From: Reyranella soli
GTDB lineage: Bacteria; Pseudomonadota; Alphaproteobacteria; Reyranellales; Reyranellaceae
DNA: 64,000 nucleotides
Assembly (NCBI RefSeq): GCF_007992495.1
Contig: NZ_BKAJ01000082.1
Coordinates: forward strand, 1 to 64,000
Direction: 5' to 3'
In this document: positions 8,424-17,545 of the stretch, in pieces
How the letters are laid out: each line of letters opens with the position of its first letter
How positions within the stretch are numbered: position 1 is the first letter of the stretch
The notes under the pieces: generated by a model
The model's database searches: none
The model's input: the letters and a program-made list of their open reading frames with translations, nothing else
Told to the model about the DNA's origin: nothing
Position numbers and translations under genes: made by a program

Positions 8424-9758
8424 ATGTCGGACTTCCGCCGCACGCCCGTTCTCGCTCTGGCCCTCGCGGGCTTCCTGACCCAGTTCGACGTCACGGCCGT
8501 CGTCGTCATCCTGCCGTCGATCGGCAAGGAACTCGGCTTCGGCATCTCGGGCTACGCCTGGGTGATGGATGCCTACAGCCTTGCTTTCACTGCCGCGCTG
8601 CTTGCCTCCGGCGCCTTGGCCGACCGCTTCGGCCGCCGCCTGGCGCTGCTGGCCGGCAACGTAGTGTTCGCTGCGGCTTCGCTGCTTTGCGCGGTATCGT
8701 GGGACGGGCCCTCGCTGTGGCTTGCTCGAGGTCTCCAAGGCATTGGCGCGGCATTCGTCATCACCGGCTCGTTCGCCCTCATTGCCGGCATCTGTCCGGA
8801 GCCCGGGGCTCGCGCGCGCGCCTTCGGGCTGGCCGGCATTGTCTCGGGTGTCGCCATGGCGATAGGCCCCACGCTCGGCGGCGTTCTCGCCACCTGGCCG
8901 GGTTGGCGCTGGATCTTTCTTGCGAACCTGCCGGTCTGTGCCGCCACGATCTGGATCGTGCCGAAGCTTGTCGGCGAATCGCGAGACGACGCGGGCCGGC
9001 CCATCGATCCCCTCGGGATCGCCTTGCTGACCCTCGCCCTCGGCCTCGTCATAGAGAGCCTGCTGAGTGCGCACCAGTCGCCGACGCGGCTGCTGGCGGG
9101 CAGCGGCGCCGGCGGCGTGTTCCTGGCGCTGTTCGTCTGGCAGCAGCAACATCGCGCCGTGCCCGTGCTCGATCCCGCTCTCCTCCGTCAGAAGGCGATG
9201 ATCGCCGTCTCCCTGCTCCTGATCACGGTCTCGGTGGCTTACTGGGCGGTGCTGGTCTACCTGCCGCTCTTCCTGCAGGCCCGTTTCGGCTTCACCATCG
9301 AGTGGACGGGCCTGGTCATGCTCGCCGCCACGTTTCCCATGGTCGTGCTGCCGCCTTATGCGGGCGCACTCGCACCGCGCTGGGGCTGGCGACGACTATT
9401 CGCAACAGGCCTCGTCGTCATCGCTCTTGGCGACGCCGTGCTGGCCGCCACTTTTCTCGACGCGCTCGCGATCGATCCGCTCTGGCCCGTTCTCTCGGGT
9501 ATGGCCGTCATCGCGATCGGCGCCGCGCTGGTACAGGCCCAGCTCTCCGGCGCGGTGGTGGCGCTCGCTCCGCCAGCGCAGGCCGGCATGGCGTCGGCCC
9601 TGACCATCGTCATGCGTCAGGGCGGATTTGCCGTGGGCATCGCCGGACTCGGCGCAACAGTGAGCAGCGGATACGCCGTCTTGTTCCTCGCGGCCATGGC
9701 CGCGGCCGTTGTCGGCGCCGCGTCGACAGCTTTGCTCGGCCCTCGAAGCGGGCGCTGA
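8424..9758 (+). CDS. MFS transporter, DHA2-like drug exporter
   Basis: A 444-residue major facilitator. TM1 carries FLTQFDVTAVVVILPSIGKELG, and the loop after TM2 has the motif-A-like GALADRFGRRLALLAGN. Motif C-like GIVSGVAMAIGPTLGGVLATWPGWRWIFLANLPV is diagnostic of drug/H+ antiporters. About 13-14 hydrophobic segments are visible. I chose ATG 8424 because the first helix follows directly; ATG 8352 is in frame but sits in the regulator box, and neither has a strong ribosome site. It ends one base before the convergent gene at 9760. Confidence 0.85.
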   Translation: MSDFRRTPVLALALAGFLTQFDVTAVVVILPSIGKELGFGISGYAWVMDAYSLAFTAALLASGALADRFGRRLALLAGNVVFAAASLLCAVSWDGPSLWLARGLQGIGAAFVITGSFALIAGICPEPGARARAFGLAGIVSGVAMAIGPTLGGVLATWPGWRWIFLANLPVCAATIWIVPKLVGESRDDAGRPIDPLGIALLTLALGLVIESLLSAHQSPTRLLAGSGAGGVFLALFVWQQQHRAVPVLDPALLRQKAMIAVSLLLITVSVAYWAVLVYLPLFLQARFGFTIEWTGLVMLAATFPMVVLPPYAGALAPRWGWRRLFATGLVVIALGDAVLAATFLDALAIDPLWPVLSGMAVIAIGAALVQAQLSGAVVALAPPAQAGMASALTIVMRQGGFAVGIAGLGATVSSGYAVLFLAAMAAAVVGAASTALLGPRSGR

Positions 9759-9759
9759 G

Positions 9760-10182
9760 TCAAAAGCTGCTTTTCGCCCCTTTGTGTCCTTCCCTCCTGA
9801 AGAGGCGAAAGTCGGGATTCCGCACGTCCAGACGATCCAGGGCGTCGGCCACCGTAGGGACGACCACAGGCGGCACCGATCCAATCCGCGATTGGACAGC
9901 GCCGAAGAGCCGATACAAGCCGACAATCTCCGGATGGCGTGCCACGACGACTCGTTGGTAGCCTGGACACAACTGCCGACGCCGCCCGCGTTCCCTGATC
10001 GCCCTGTCGGGCATGGCGATCCCACTGACTGAGGTGAAATCGAACAGAAAATGGGCCGGGCCTTCAGCGGCGACCAACGCAGCGCTGGCTTCGTCAATAG
10101 CCTGAATGTCGTCGCTGTTGAATGTGTTCCAGAAGCGAAGCAACGCCACCCGGTGCTGCCGATCAAATTCAATCGTGAACAT
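9760..10182 (-). CDS. Hypothetical protein, STAS/SpoIIAA-like fold suspected
   Basis: A 140-residue soluble protein with no signal peptide. The pattern MFTIEFDRQHRVALLRFWNTFNSDDIQAIDEA, then FLFDFTSVSGIAMPDRAIRERG and ARHPEIVGLYRLFGAVQS resembles the single-domain STAS-like proteins that start with a short beta strand and carry an F-D-F-T/S strand before a helix. This is a weak structural guess. The ATG at 10182 is preferred over an upstream in-frame ATG because the conserved-looking domain begins there. A widely spaced 11-bp inverted repeat lies 21-78 bp upstream. Function unknown. Confidence 0.6.
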   Translation of the reverse strand: MFTIEFDRQHRVALLRFWNTFNSDDIQAIDEASAALVAAEGPAHFLFDFTSVSGIAMPDRAIRERGRRRQLCPGYQRVVVARHPEIVGLYRLFGAVQSRIGSVPPVVVPTVADALDRLDVRNPDFRLFRREGHKGAKSSF

Positions 10183-10202
10183 GCCGCACGTCCATCGTCG
10201 AA

Positions 10203-10260
10203 ATTCGCAACATGAGCGTCGTGGCACGGCTCGTCCTGCGCATGACATGATGTTGCGAAT
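10203..10260. repeat. Widely spaced perfect inverted repeat
   Basis: ATTCGCAACAT (10203-10213) and ATGTTGCGAAT (10250-10260) are exact reverse complements separated by 36 bases, directly upstream of the minus-strand gene ending at 9760. They could be two operator half-sites or a stem in the leader RNA. Confidence 0.5.
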
Positions 10261-10325
10261 AGCGATCAGGACCGCATCACCTGTTTGGGGGACAGGGGAT
10301 CGATTTTCCTGTTTCGGATGCGGGC

Positions 10326-11429
10326 TCAGCGGTCGGCAGGCAGCCTCGGCAGGCCGGCCAGCAGCGCGGCGACTTCGGCCTGCCGCGTCGTGCCGGTCTT
10401 GGCCAGTACGGCCTTGACCTGCGTACGGACTGTCTCGCGGGTGACGCCCGAACTATCGGAGATCTGTTCGACAGTCTGGCCGCGCGTGAGGCTGCGCGCC
10501 ACACGCGCCTCCGCGGGTGACAGATCGAACAGAGCGCGAATCACCTGGGCGTCAGGCGCCTCAGGCGCGGTAACCGGCGTGACGACCAGCACAGCGAGGC
10601 CGCCGCCGAAGAGCTCACGCGACTGTCCCGAGGTCGGCACGACATGAATAACCGCAGCGTCCGATGCGCTGACGCGCGATGCGAAGGATTGCACAGCCAC
10701 CTTCGACGGCTCGAAAAGACCGGATAGCGCATCCTGCAGGAGACTCTGGGCATGCCTATCGACGAGTCCGAGACGGTCGCGCGCCAGCCAGCGAACATGC
10801 GTCATCGCCTCGATAAGGCGGTTGGCCGCCAGCACCTTGCCGTTTCGGTCAAGAACGGCGGCGGGCAATCCCACGAGTGCAAGCGCCTCGGTTGCCGCAT
10901 TCAGACGCTGCAGGCGCCAGCGCGCCGCCAGCAGGCCCGCCCGCGCGATGTGCGGCCGGAAGGAATCGAGCGTGGCGAGCTCGCGCTCGCTCAGGCCCGG
11001 CTGGCCCTCAGGGCGCTGGACGTGAACCACCAGAAAGTCGGCCGACGGCACCTGGATCGCCGTCGCCGCGGCGTGATTGAGGCCATGGTGCCGAGACAAG
11101 TCACGGCGAAACGGATCGGCTTCCCATTCTTCGTGGCTGAGCACATCCATCTGGCGCAGGAACCCGCCGTGATCGGCCGCCAGGAGGCGCGGCGTGATCT
11201 GGGACGTGAGGGGTATGTCGCTATTCATGTAGGCGGCGACGACCGGCTGGAACGGCTTCGACGCCGTCCAGCCGATCCAGGCGTCGCTGCGCCGTGTGAG
11301 CATGACAGCGTGCGCTGTGCCGACAATGCCACCGATTTGCTCGAGGACTTTCGGCCACTGCTCAGGCAGCACTGCGGCTTCATAGATGTCTTGGATCAGT
11401 GTTTCGCGATCAACCATGCCATTCGCCAA
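10326..11429 (-). CDS. LuxR-type helix-turn-helix regulator
   Basis: A 367-residue protein ending in a LuxR/GerE DNA-binding domain at about residues 300-360 (LSPAEARVARSLTRGQTVEQ, then the recognition helix TRETVRTQVKAVLAKTGTTRQ). The N-terminal 280 residues look like a PAS/GAF-type sensory region, with LVGLPAAVLDRNGKVLAANRLIEAM typical of a PAS strand-helix start. No receiver domain is present. The start codon is uncertain: ATG at 11429 or 11417. No partner gene is evident; the next gene upstream is an unrelated-looking MFS carrier. Confidence 0.82.
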   Translation of the reverse strand: MANGMVDRETLIQDIYEAAVLPEQWPKVLEQIGGIVGTAHAVMLTRRSDAWIGWTASKPFQPVVAAYMNSDIPLTSQITPRLLAADHGGFLRQMDVLSHEEWEADPFRRDLSRHHGLNHAAATAIQVPSADFLVVHVQRPEGQPGLSERELATLDSFRPHIARAGLLAARWRLQRLNAATEALALVGLPAAVLDRNGKVLAANRLIEAMTHVRWLARDRLGLVDRHAQSLLQDALSGLFEPSKVAVQSFASRVSASDAAVIHVVPTSGQSRELFGGGLAVLVVTPVTAPEAPDAQVIRALFDLSPAEARVARSLTRGQTVEQISDSSGVTRETVRTQVKAVLAKTGTTRQAEVAALLAGLPRLPADR

Positions 11430-11594
11430 CGTCTCGAGTGCTGGCCGGCGATCGATTACCGGGCTGCGTGCACATGGTTACGGCTCTCCCCCAAGGACCG
11501 TTGGTACCCAAACGCGCAGAACTCAATAAAAACCCTTGTATCTGGTTGCACGGCGGCTGGCCAACGCATGGCCTTGGATTTGCGCCCGTCGCAG

Positions 11595-12761
11595 TCATTT
11601 GGCGAGCGCTGGCTTCACCCTCATGGCTTTCAACTGCAATAGAGCCGCGAAAGCCGCCATGCTCAGCCCGCCCAGAATCGCGAAAGTCACTTGCGCCCCG
11701 ATACTGCCCATCAATGCCGCCAGGGCCGGTGCGGCCAGTGCGTTGATCAGGTTCATGGGCAAGGCGATGGTCGCCATCGCCGCCGCATAGTCGGCTTTCT
11801 CGAAGAAGACGAGCGGCAACGTGGCTCGTGCTACGGCGAAGGCGCCGCTCCCCAGGCCGAACAGCGCGAGATAACCAGCTACGGAGACAATTCCTGCACC
11901 GCCGATCCAGATCGCGACCAGCCCCAACGGGATCATCGCGCCCGCGACAATCGCGGTGGAGAGCCCATCCCATCTCCGCCCGCCCAGAAGATCGATCACA
12001 CGCCCACCGACCTTGAACGCCCCAAGGAGCGAGGCAACCGCGACCGCGCCGGCAAGGTCCATTCCCATGGATTGCAAAAGTTGAATGCCCACCGCATCGA
12101 TGCCGAAGGTGACGAAGCTGTTCAAGGCGATAGCGGCGACCAGCAGGACGAAGACAGACCCCTTGCGCCCGCGTCCCGCATGAGTGGCCCTTTGTGTCGC
12201 GACTTCAGTCGCGGGCAGGCCAAACCAGACCAGCGGACAGATCGCCAAAGCCATGATCCCGGCATAGACGAGGACAGCCCCATGCCAACCGACCAGGTGA
12301 TGGAGAAAGGCGGTTATGGGCCAGAAAACACTGCCGGCGAGGCCCGTCACCAGCATCAGTGTTCCAATCAGGCTTCGCGCCCGATCCTCTGCATATTCTG
12401 CGATATAGACGTAGGCCGCGGTCGTCAGGAACATCGCGCCAGCCAGGCCGGTCAGCGCCCAGGCAACCCAGAAGACCGGCAGAGTCGGAGAAAGCGCGAC
12501 GAGGCACAGCCCGAGCCCGATCGTGCCTGCTCCCGCAGTCATCACCTGGTGCGTTCCGAACCGGCGGAAGGCGCGGCCGGCCCAAGGTGCCGCGAGCCCC
12601 ATCCCGACAAACATCACTGACGTGCCGACAAAGACCAACGGCAGAGCGCTTCCGAATTCTGCCGCTACCGACGGCGCAATCACCGGCAAGACGCCGACCG
12701 CGCCCCAGCCGGTGATCTGGGTCAGTGCGAGAACAAGCAGGACAGGGAAATGACGTCGCAT
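11595..12761 (-). CDS. MFS transporter
   Basis: A 388-residue, 12-helix major facilitator. It opens with RRHFPVLLVLALTQITGWGAVGVLPVIAPSVAAEFG and has GLAAPWAGRAFRRFGTHQVMTAGA after TM2, the family motif-A position. The family is closest in feel to the CynX/NimT or nitrate/oxalate-like carriers, but the substrate cannot be read. It is 48 bp downstream of the monooxygenase gene on the same strand (BVMO stop 12810, MFS start 12761), so the two may share a transcript. Confidence 0.82.
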   Translation of the reverse strand: MRRHFPVLLVLALTQITGWGAVGVLPVIAPSVAAEFGSALPLVFVGTSVMFVGMGLAAPWAGRAFRRFGTHQVMTAGAGTIGLGLCLVALSPTLPVFWVAWALTGLAGAMFLTTAAYVYIAEYAEDRARSLIGTLMLVTGLAGSVFWPITAFLHHLVGWHGAVLVYAGIMALAICPLVWFGLPATEVATQRATHAGRGRKGSVFVLLVAAIALNSFVTFGIDAVGIQLLQSMGMDLAGAVAVASLLGAFKVGGRVIDLLGGRRWDGLSTAIVAGAMIPLGLVAIWIGGAGIVSVAGYLALFGLGSGAFAVARATLPLVFFEKADYAAAMATIALPMNLINALAAPALAALMGSIGAQVTFAILGGLSMAAFAALLQLKAMRVKPALAK

Positions 12762-12809
12762 CGTCCACTGGTAGGTCCGAAGTGCGACACTCTCATGTCC
12801 TTGTTCCCA

Positions 12810-14453
12810 TCAGGCGATGACCTTCTGCCTACTGAGCTCGAACCCCTCATATCCCTTGGCCGCGACGGCATCGCAATGCCGCTTGTAGCGGTCGAAGCCG
12901 CCAACATAGGGCATGAACACGCGCGGCTTGCCCGGTATGTTGGCGCCCATGTACCAGCTGTTGGCCAGCGGATAGAGCGTGCTGTCGGCCACCTTGTTGA
13001 CGTGATGGACCCAGTCCATCTCGGCCTGCGGGGAAGGCTCGATGCGGCTAAAACCTTCCTTGCGCATGTGGCCGATGCAGTCGGCGATCCAGTCGACGTG
13101 CTGCTCGATCGAGGCGATCATCTGCGTCTTCACGCCCGGGCTGCCGGGGCCGGTGACCACGAACATGTTGGGGAAGCCCGACATCATCAGGCCGAGATAG
13201 GTGAGGGGACCGCCCTCCCAATGATCGCGCAGGATGGCGCCGTCGCTCGTGCGCACGTCGATCTCGCGTAGCGCGCCGGTCATGGCGTCGAAGCCCGTGG
13301 CGAACACGATGGCATCGAGCTCGAAGGTCTGGCCGCCCTCGGTCCTGAGGCCGGCCTCGGTGATCTGCGCGATCGGATCGGAACGCACGTCGACCAGGCC
13401 GACGTTGGGCCGGTTATAGGTCTCGTAGTAGTTCGTATCGAGGCAGAGCCGCTTGGTGCCGATCGGATGGTCCTTGGGGGCCAGAAGCTCGCCGGTGCGC
13501 TTGTCCTTCACCATTGAACGGATCTTGTTGCGCACGAACTCCGAGGCGGTGTCGTTCGACTGCTTGTTCACCAGGAGGTCGGTGTAGGCATAGAGGTAGC
13601 TGATGCTGCCGCCTTCCTGCCACTTTGCCTCGTAGGATTGGTTGCGCTCGTCGTCGGAAACGTCGAGCGCCGACTTGGTCGGCTTGGCATGGCCTGCGAT
13701 GGCGAACGGCGTGTCGGCCGCCGCGGCGCGGCGCGCGGGATACTCCGCCTTGTGGCTGCGCTCACGCTCGGGCTCCATCGGCCCGTTGCGCGCCGGCAGG
13801 CTGAAGTTGGCGGTGCGCTGGAACACCGTCAGATGCTTCGCCTGCTGGGCGATGATCGGGATCATCTGCACGCCCGACGAGCCCGTGCCGATCACGCCGA
13901 CGCGCAGGCCGGTGAAGTCGACACCTTCATGCGGCCACAGGCCGGAGTGGTACCACTTGCCCTTGAAGCTCTGCAGGCCCTTGAAGTCGGGCACGCGCGG
14001 CGTCGAGAGGTTGCCCGCGGCCATGACGCAGTAGCGCGCGCGGATCTCCTCGCCGCCGTCGGTCTTCAGGATCCATTCGCCCGCCTTGCTGTCGAAGTGG
14101 GCGGAGACGATGCGCGTATTGAGCTGCACGTCGCGGCGCAGGTCGAAACGGTCGGCGACGTGGTTGATGTATTTCAGGATCTCGGGCTGCGTGCCGTAAC
14201 GCTCCGGCCACTTCCACTCCTGCTGCAGCTCGTTGGAGAAGCTGTAAGAGTATTCCAGGCTTTCCACGTCGCAGCGTGCGCCGGGATAGCGGTTCCAGAA
14301 CCACGTCCCGCCGACGCCGGAGCCGGCTTCGTAGGCCCGGACCTTCAGGCCCATGCCGCGCAGGCGATGGATCGAATAGAGGCCGGCCAGGCCGCCGCCG
14401 ACGATGGCGACATCCAATTGCCGAGGAGCGGGGCCATGCGAAGCGTCAGGCAT
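12810..14453 (-). CDS. Flavin monooxygenase, Baeyer-Villiger type I
   Basis: A 547-residue FAD/NADPH enzyme. It has the first Rossmann motif VGGGLAG at residues 18-24, the second GTGSSG at 189-194, and between them FKGKWYHSGLWP at 163-174, an exact match to the FxGxxxHxxxWP fingerprint of type I Baeyer-Villiger monooxygenases. Such enzymes convert ketones to esters or lactones with O2. The ATG at 14453 is chosen because the Rossmann domain starts 15 residues later; an upstream in-frame ATG at 14555 adds a Arg-rich stretch without homology. Its transcript likely continues into the MFS gene at 12761. Substrate unknown. Confidence 0.9.
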   Translation of the reverse strand: MPDASHGPAPRQLDVAIVGGGLAGLYSIHRLRGMGLKVRAYEAGSGVGGTWFWNRYPGARCDVESLEYSYSFSNELQQEWKWPERYGTQPEILKYINHVADRFDLRRDVQLNTRIVSAHFDSKAGEWILKTDGGEEIRARYCVMAAGNLSTPRVPDFKGLQSFKGKWYHSGLWPHEGVDFTGLRVGVIGTGSSGVQMIPIIAQQAKHLTVFQRTANFSLPARNGPMEPERERSHKAEYPARRAAAADTPFAIAGHAKPTKSALDVSDDERNQSYEAKWQEGGSISYLYAYTDLLVNKQSNDTASEFVRNKIRSMVKDKRTGELLAPKDHPIGTKRLCLDTNYYETYNRPNVGLVDVRSDPIAQITEAGLRTEGGQTFELDAIVFATGFDAMTGALREIDVRTSDGAILRDHWEGGPLTYLGLMMSGFPNMFVVTGPGSPGVKTQMIASIEQHVDWIADCIGHMRKEGFSRIEPSPQAEMDWVHHVNKVADSTLYPLANSWYMGANIPGKPRVFMPYVGGFDRYKRHCDAVAAKGYEGFELSRQKVIA

Positions 14454-14679
14454 CTTTCTAGCGTTCCCGTATTGTTTTTGCTGTGCGAGAGGAAATCGGC
14501 GTCTTTCCAACGGTCTCCTGCCTCGGCCGGCTTGGCAAGCCTCGCCGCCGGACACATTGCAGGGGCCGGCATGCGCTGGATGCGGTGCAGCAAGCCGGTC
14601 GAACCGATGGTCGGACGAATGTTTCAGGCTTATGCTTTTTGGATGACAAGCTGTCGGCCGGGAGCCCGGTAACCTTCTC

Positions 14680-15882
14680 GTGGATCAGTCGGTTTCATCA
14701 CCTGTCGCCAGGACGGTTTCGACACCGGCTTCTCCGGCCCCCGCCGCCTCTCCGCCGCGCATCGCCATCCCATCGCGCCCGTCCATCTGGAGGTTTAGCC
14801 GCGGCCGGCTGCCGATCGGCCCGCGGACGCTCGCCATCGTCGCCGTGGTGCTGGCCGCGCTCACCTACGGCGGCCGCGAGCTCTATCTCAGGTTCACCCA
14901 CATCTACGAGTACGATGCGCGCGTCACCGCCGACATCGTCACCATCTCCAGCCGCGCCGACGGCTGGGTCGTCGACATGCCGGTGCGCGAGGGCATGCGG
15001 GTCGAGGCGGGCCAGGTCGTGGCCAAGATCGACGACCGCGCCGCCAAGCTGCGCAGCGATGCGCTGAAGGCCCAGATCGAAGGCGTGCGGGCCGAGCGCA
15101 CGCGGCTCCGGGCCGAGCGGCGTCTCGTCCTGAACCAGGCCGATGCGCTCGCCAAGACGCGCACCTCGACCGTACAGGCGCGCGACCGGGCAGTGGCGGC
15201 GACGAAATCCGACCTGGACTTCGCCAAGAACGAGCTCGAGCGGCAATGGTCACTGTTCGAGCGCCGGGTCTCCAACGAACGCGCGCTGCAGGTCGCCCAG
15301 TCCGCCGTCGAGAAGCTCGACAGCCAGCTCCAGCAGGCACGCGCCGAGCTCGACCAGGCGCTGAACAGTCTTGAGGAAGCCAAGGTCGAGCAGGAGAAGC
15401 TTGTCGTGATCGATGCGCAGATCGCCGCGCTCGATCACCAGGTCGCCAATCTTGCGGCGCAAATGCACCAGCAGAATGTCGACGTCGAGGATCGGACCAT
15501 CAGAAGCCCGATCCCGGCCGTGATCGACCGCACCTTCACCTTGCAGGGCGAGTATGTGCAGTCGGGCCAGCGCATCCTGCTGCTGCACAATCCCGAAGAA
15601 GTCTGGGTCGAGGCCAACATCAAGGAGACCCAGGTCGGCCGCCTGAAACTCGGTCAGATGGTGGTCGTGTCGGTCGACGCCTATCCCAACGACCGTTTCG
15701 TCGGCAAGGTCACGCGCATCGGCAGCGCCACCACGGCGCGCTTCGCCCTGCTGCCCACCCCCAACCCGTCCGGCAACTTCACCAAGATCACCCAGCGCGT
15801 GCCGGTGAAGATCGACATGGTCGAGATGCCCAAGCCGCTGACGCCGGGCATGATGGTCGAAGTCGAAATTGACGTGCGTTAA
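14680..15882 (+). CDS. EmrA/HlyD-family membrane fusion protein
   Basis: A 400-residue periplasmic adaptor. A proline-rich cytoplasmic start leads to one transmembrane helix (about residues 47-68), then a lipoyl half-motif, a long alpha-helical hairpin coiled coil (about residues 125-265) and the second lipoyl/beta-barrel part with VDVEDRTIRSPIPAVIDRTF and VWVEANIKETQVGRLKLGQ, typical of EmrA. The start is a GTG; a GGGAG lies upstream at long spacing. It is followed by the DHA2 permease, with which it would bridge to an outer-membrane channel for drug export. Confidence 0.88.
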   Translation: MDQSVSSPVARTVSTPASPAPAASPPRIAIPSRPSIWRFSRGRLPIGPRTLAIVAVVLAALTYGGRELYLRFTHIYEYDARVTADIVTISSRADGWVVDMPVREGMRVEAGQVVAKIDDRAAKLRSDALKAQIEGVRAERTRLRAERRLVLNQADALAKTRTSTVQARDRAVAATKSDLDFAKNELERQWSLFERRVSNERALQVAQSAVEKLDSQLQQARAELDQALNSLEEAKVEQEKLVVIDAQIAALDHQVANLAAQMHQQNVDVEDRTIRSPIPAVIDRTFTLQGEYVQSGQRILLLHNPEEVWVEANIKETQVGRLKLGQMVVVSVDAYPNDRFVGKVTRIGSATTARFALLPTPNPSGNFTKITQRVPVKIDMVEMPKPLTPGMMVEVEIDVR

Positions 15883-15886
15883 TTCA

Positions 15887-15972
15887 TTTCAGTCATACGC
15901 GGACCGCGGGCGTCCCGCCCGCCTCATGACTTATGAGCGGGCGAGACGCCCGCGGTCCGCGTATGACTGAAA
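15887..15972. repeat. Near-perfect 86-bp palindrome covering the emrB start codon (family C)
   Basis: Arms 15887-15927 and 15933-15972 are reverse complements apart from one mismatch and one extra base, with a 5-base loop. The repeated core GCGGACCGCGGGCGTC is typical of extragenic palindromes. The ATG of the downstream permease (15963) lies inside the right arm, and no Shine-Dalgarno sequence is visible there. Confidence 0.9.
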
Positions 15973-17543
15973 ACGTCGTCCAGACCGCCCAGGTCCTTCG
16001 CGAGCGCTACGGGCCCTCCTATCGCTGGCTGGTCACCATTTCCGGCATGGTCGGCGTGGTCTCCATGGTGCTGGCCATGACCACGGTGAACGTGGCCGTG
16101 CCCGACGTCATGGGCGCCTTCGGCATCGGCCAGGACCAGGCGCAATGGATGTCGTCGGCCTACATGGCGACCATGACCGCGGGCATGCTCATCAACGCCT
16201 GGCTGACCGGCATCTTCGGCGAGCGGCGCATCTTCGTCGGCGCGCTGCTCTTTTTCTCCTTGGGCGCCCTCCTGGGCGGCACGGCGCCGACCGAGCACTG
16301 GCTGATCTTCGCCCGCGTCCTGCAGGGCTTCAGCGCCGGCGTCTCCCAGCCGCTGGTGATGGCCACCATCTTCACCGTCTTCCCACCCGACCGCCGCGGC
16401 ATGGCGATGGGCGTGTTCGGCCTGGGCGTCGTGTTCGCGCCCGCCATCGGCCCGACCCTGGGCGGGCTGATGATCGAGTACTTCTCCTGGCGCTACGTCT
16501 TCTTCATCTCGTTGCCGTTCTGCGTCATCGCCGCCGGCATGGGCCTGTTGTTCATGCCGACGCGGCGCATCCCGCGCGAGATCCCGCCGTTCGACTGGCT
16601 GGGCTTCGCCCTGCTCTGCATCAGCCTGTTCGGCCTGATGACCGGCATCGCCGACGGCCAGCGCGAGGGCTGGAGCTCCGACATCATCGTGCTGCGCCTC
16701 GCGGTGGGGGCGCTGGCCGGCATCGGCTTCATCCTGTGGGAGCTGCACACGCCGCGCGCGCTGCTCGATGTGCGCATCTTCACCAACATCGAGTTCTCCG
16801 CCGCCGCCATGATCGCCTTCATCTTCGGCGCCGGCATGATGGGCTCGACCTACGTCATCCCGGTGTTCGTGCAGACCATCATCGGCTTCACGCCGCTGCT
16901 CGCCGGGCTGATGATGATGCCGGCCGGCATCATGCTCGCCTTCATCTTCCCGCTGGCCGGCCGCATGTCGGACGCCATGCCGGCCTCGGTCATGATCATC
17001 ATCGGCCTGCTGCTGTTCGCGGCAGGCTTCGCCTGGATGACGGTGGCCGACGTCGACACGACCTTCTGGACCCTGGTGGCGATGATCATGGTCTCGCGGC
17101 TGGGCCTGGGCCTGATCAACCCCAGCCTCAACGCCTCCTCGCTGAAGGCCCTGCCGGCCGACAAGGTGCGCCAGGGCTCTGGTGTCGCGAACTTCATGCG
17201 CCAGCTCGGCGGCGCCTTCGGCATCAACCTGATGGTGGCCTTCTTCGAGGTGCGCACGCGCTTCCATGCCGATGCGCTCACCGCCACCCAGGGCTACGAC
17301 AACAACACGACCGAGCGCATGCTCCACCAGCTCTACCAGCTCTACCAGCGCTCCGGCCTGCCGTTCCAGCAGCAGAAGGCCGGCGCGCTGGAGTATCTCG
17401 GCACCATCCTGAACATCAACGCCCAGATGATGGCCTTCTCCGACACCTTCATCGTCGTCGGTGTCGTGGCCTTGCTGGCGCTGTTCCCTGCCGCCATGCT
17501 GTCGCGCTCGCAGCGCCGCTCGCGCCGCCTCGCCTTCAGCTGA
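15963..17543 (+). CDS. DHA2 family MFS multidrug permease (EmrB-like)
   Basis: A 526-residue, 14-helix drug/H+ antiporter. Diagnostic features are MTTVNVAVPDVMGAFGIGQDQAQWMSSAYMATMTAGM in TM1-2 and GVFGLGVVFAPAIGPTLGGLMIEYFSWRYVFFISLPF (motif C). A large loop also separates TM13 and TM14 (about residues 430-495). With the upstream adaptor it forms an EmrAB-type pump in the inner membrane. The ATG at 15963 lies within a long palindrome; an alternative in-frame ATG at 15933 is in its loop. CbiZ begins 2 bp after its stop, so the two are co-transcribed. Confidence 0.88.
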   Translation: MTENVVQTAQVLRERYGPSYRWLVTISGMVGVVSMVLAMTTVNVAVPDVMGAFGIGQDQAQWMSSAYMATMTAGMLINAWLTGIFGERRIFVGALLFFSLGALLGGTAPTEHWLIFARVLQGFSAGVSQPLVMATIFTVFPPDRRGMAMGVFGLGVVFAPAIGPTLGGLMIEYFSWRYVFFISLPFCVIAAGMGLLFMPTRRIPREIPPFDWLGFALLCISLFGLMTGIADGQREGWSSDIIVLRLAVGALAGIGFILWELHTPRALLDVRIFTNIEFSAAAMIAFIFGAGMMGSTYVIPVFVQTIIGFTPLLAGLMMMPAGIMLAFIFPLAGRMSDAMPASVMIIIGLLLFAAGFAWMTVADVDTTFWTLVAMIMVSRLGLGLINPSLNASSLKALPADKVRQGSGVANFMRQLGGAFGINLMVAFFEVRTRFHADALTATQGYDNNTTERMLHQLYQLYQRSGLPFQQQKAGALEYLGTILNINAQMMAFSDTFIVVGVVALLALFPAAMLSRSQRRSRRLAFS

Positions 17544-17545
17544 GA

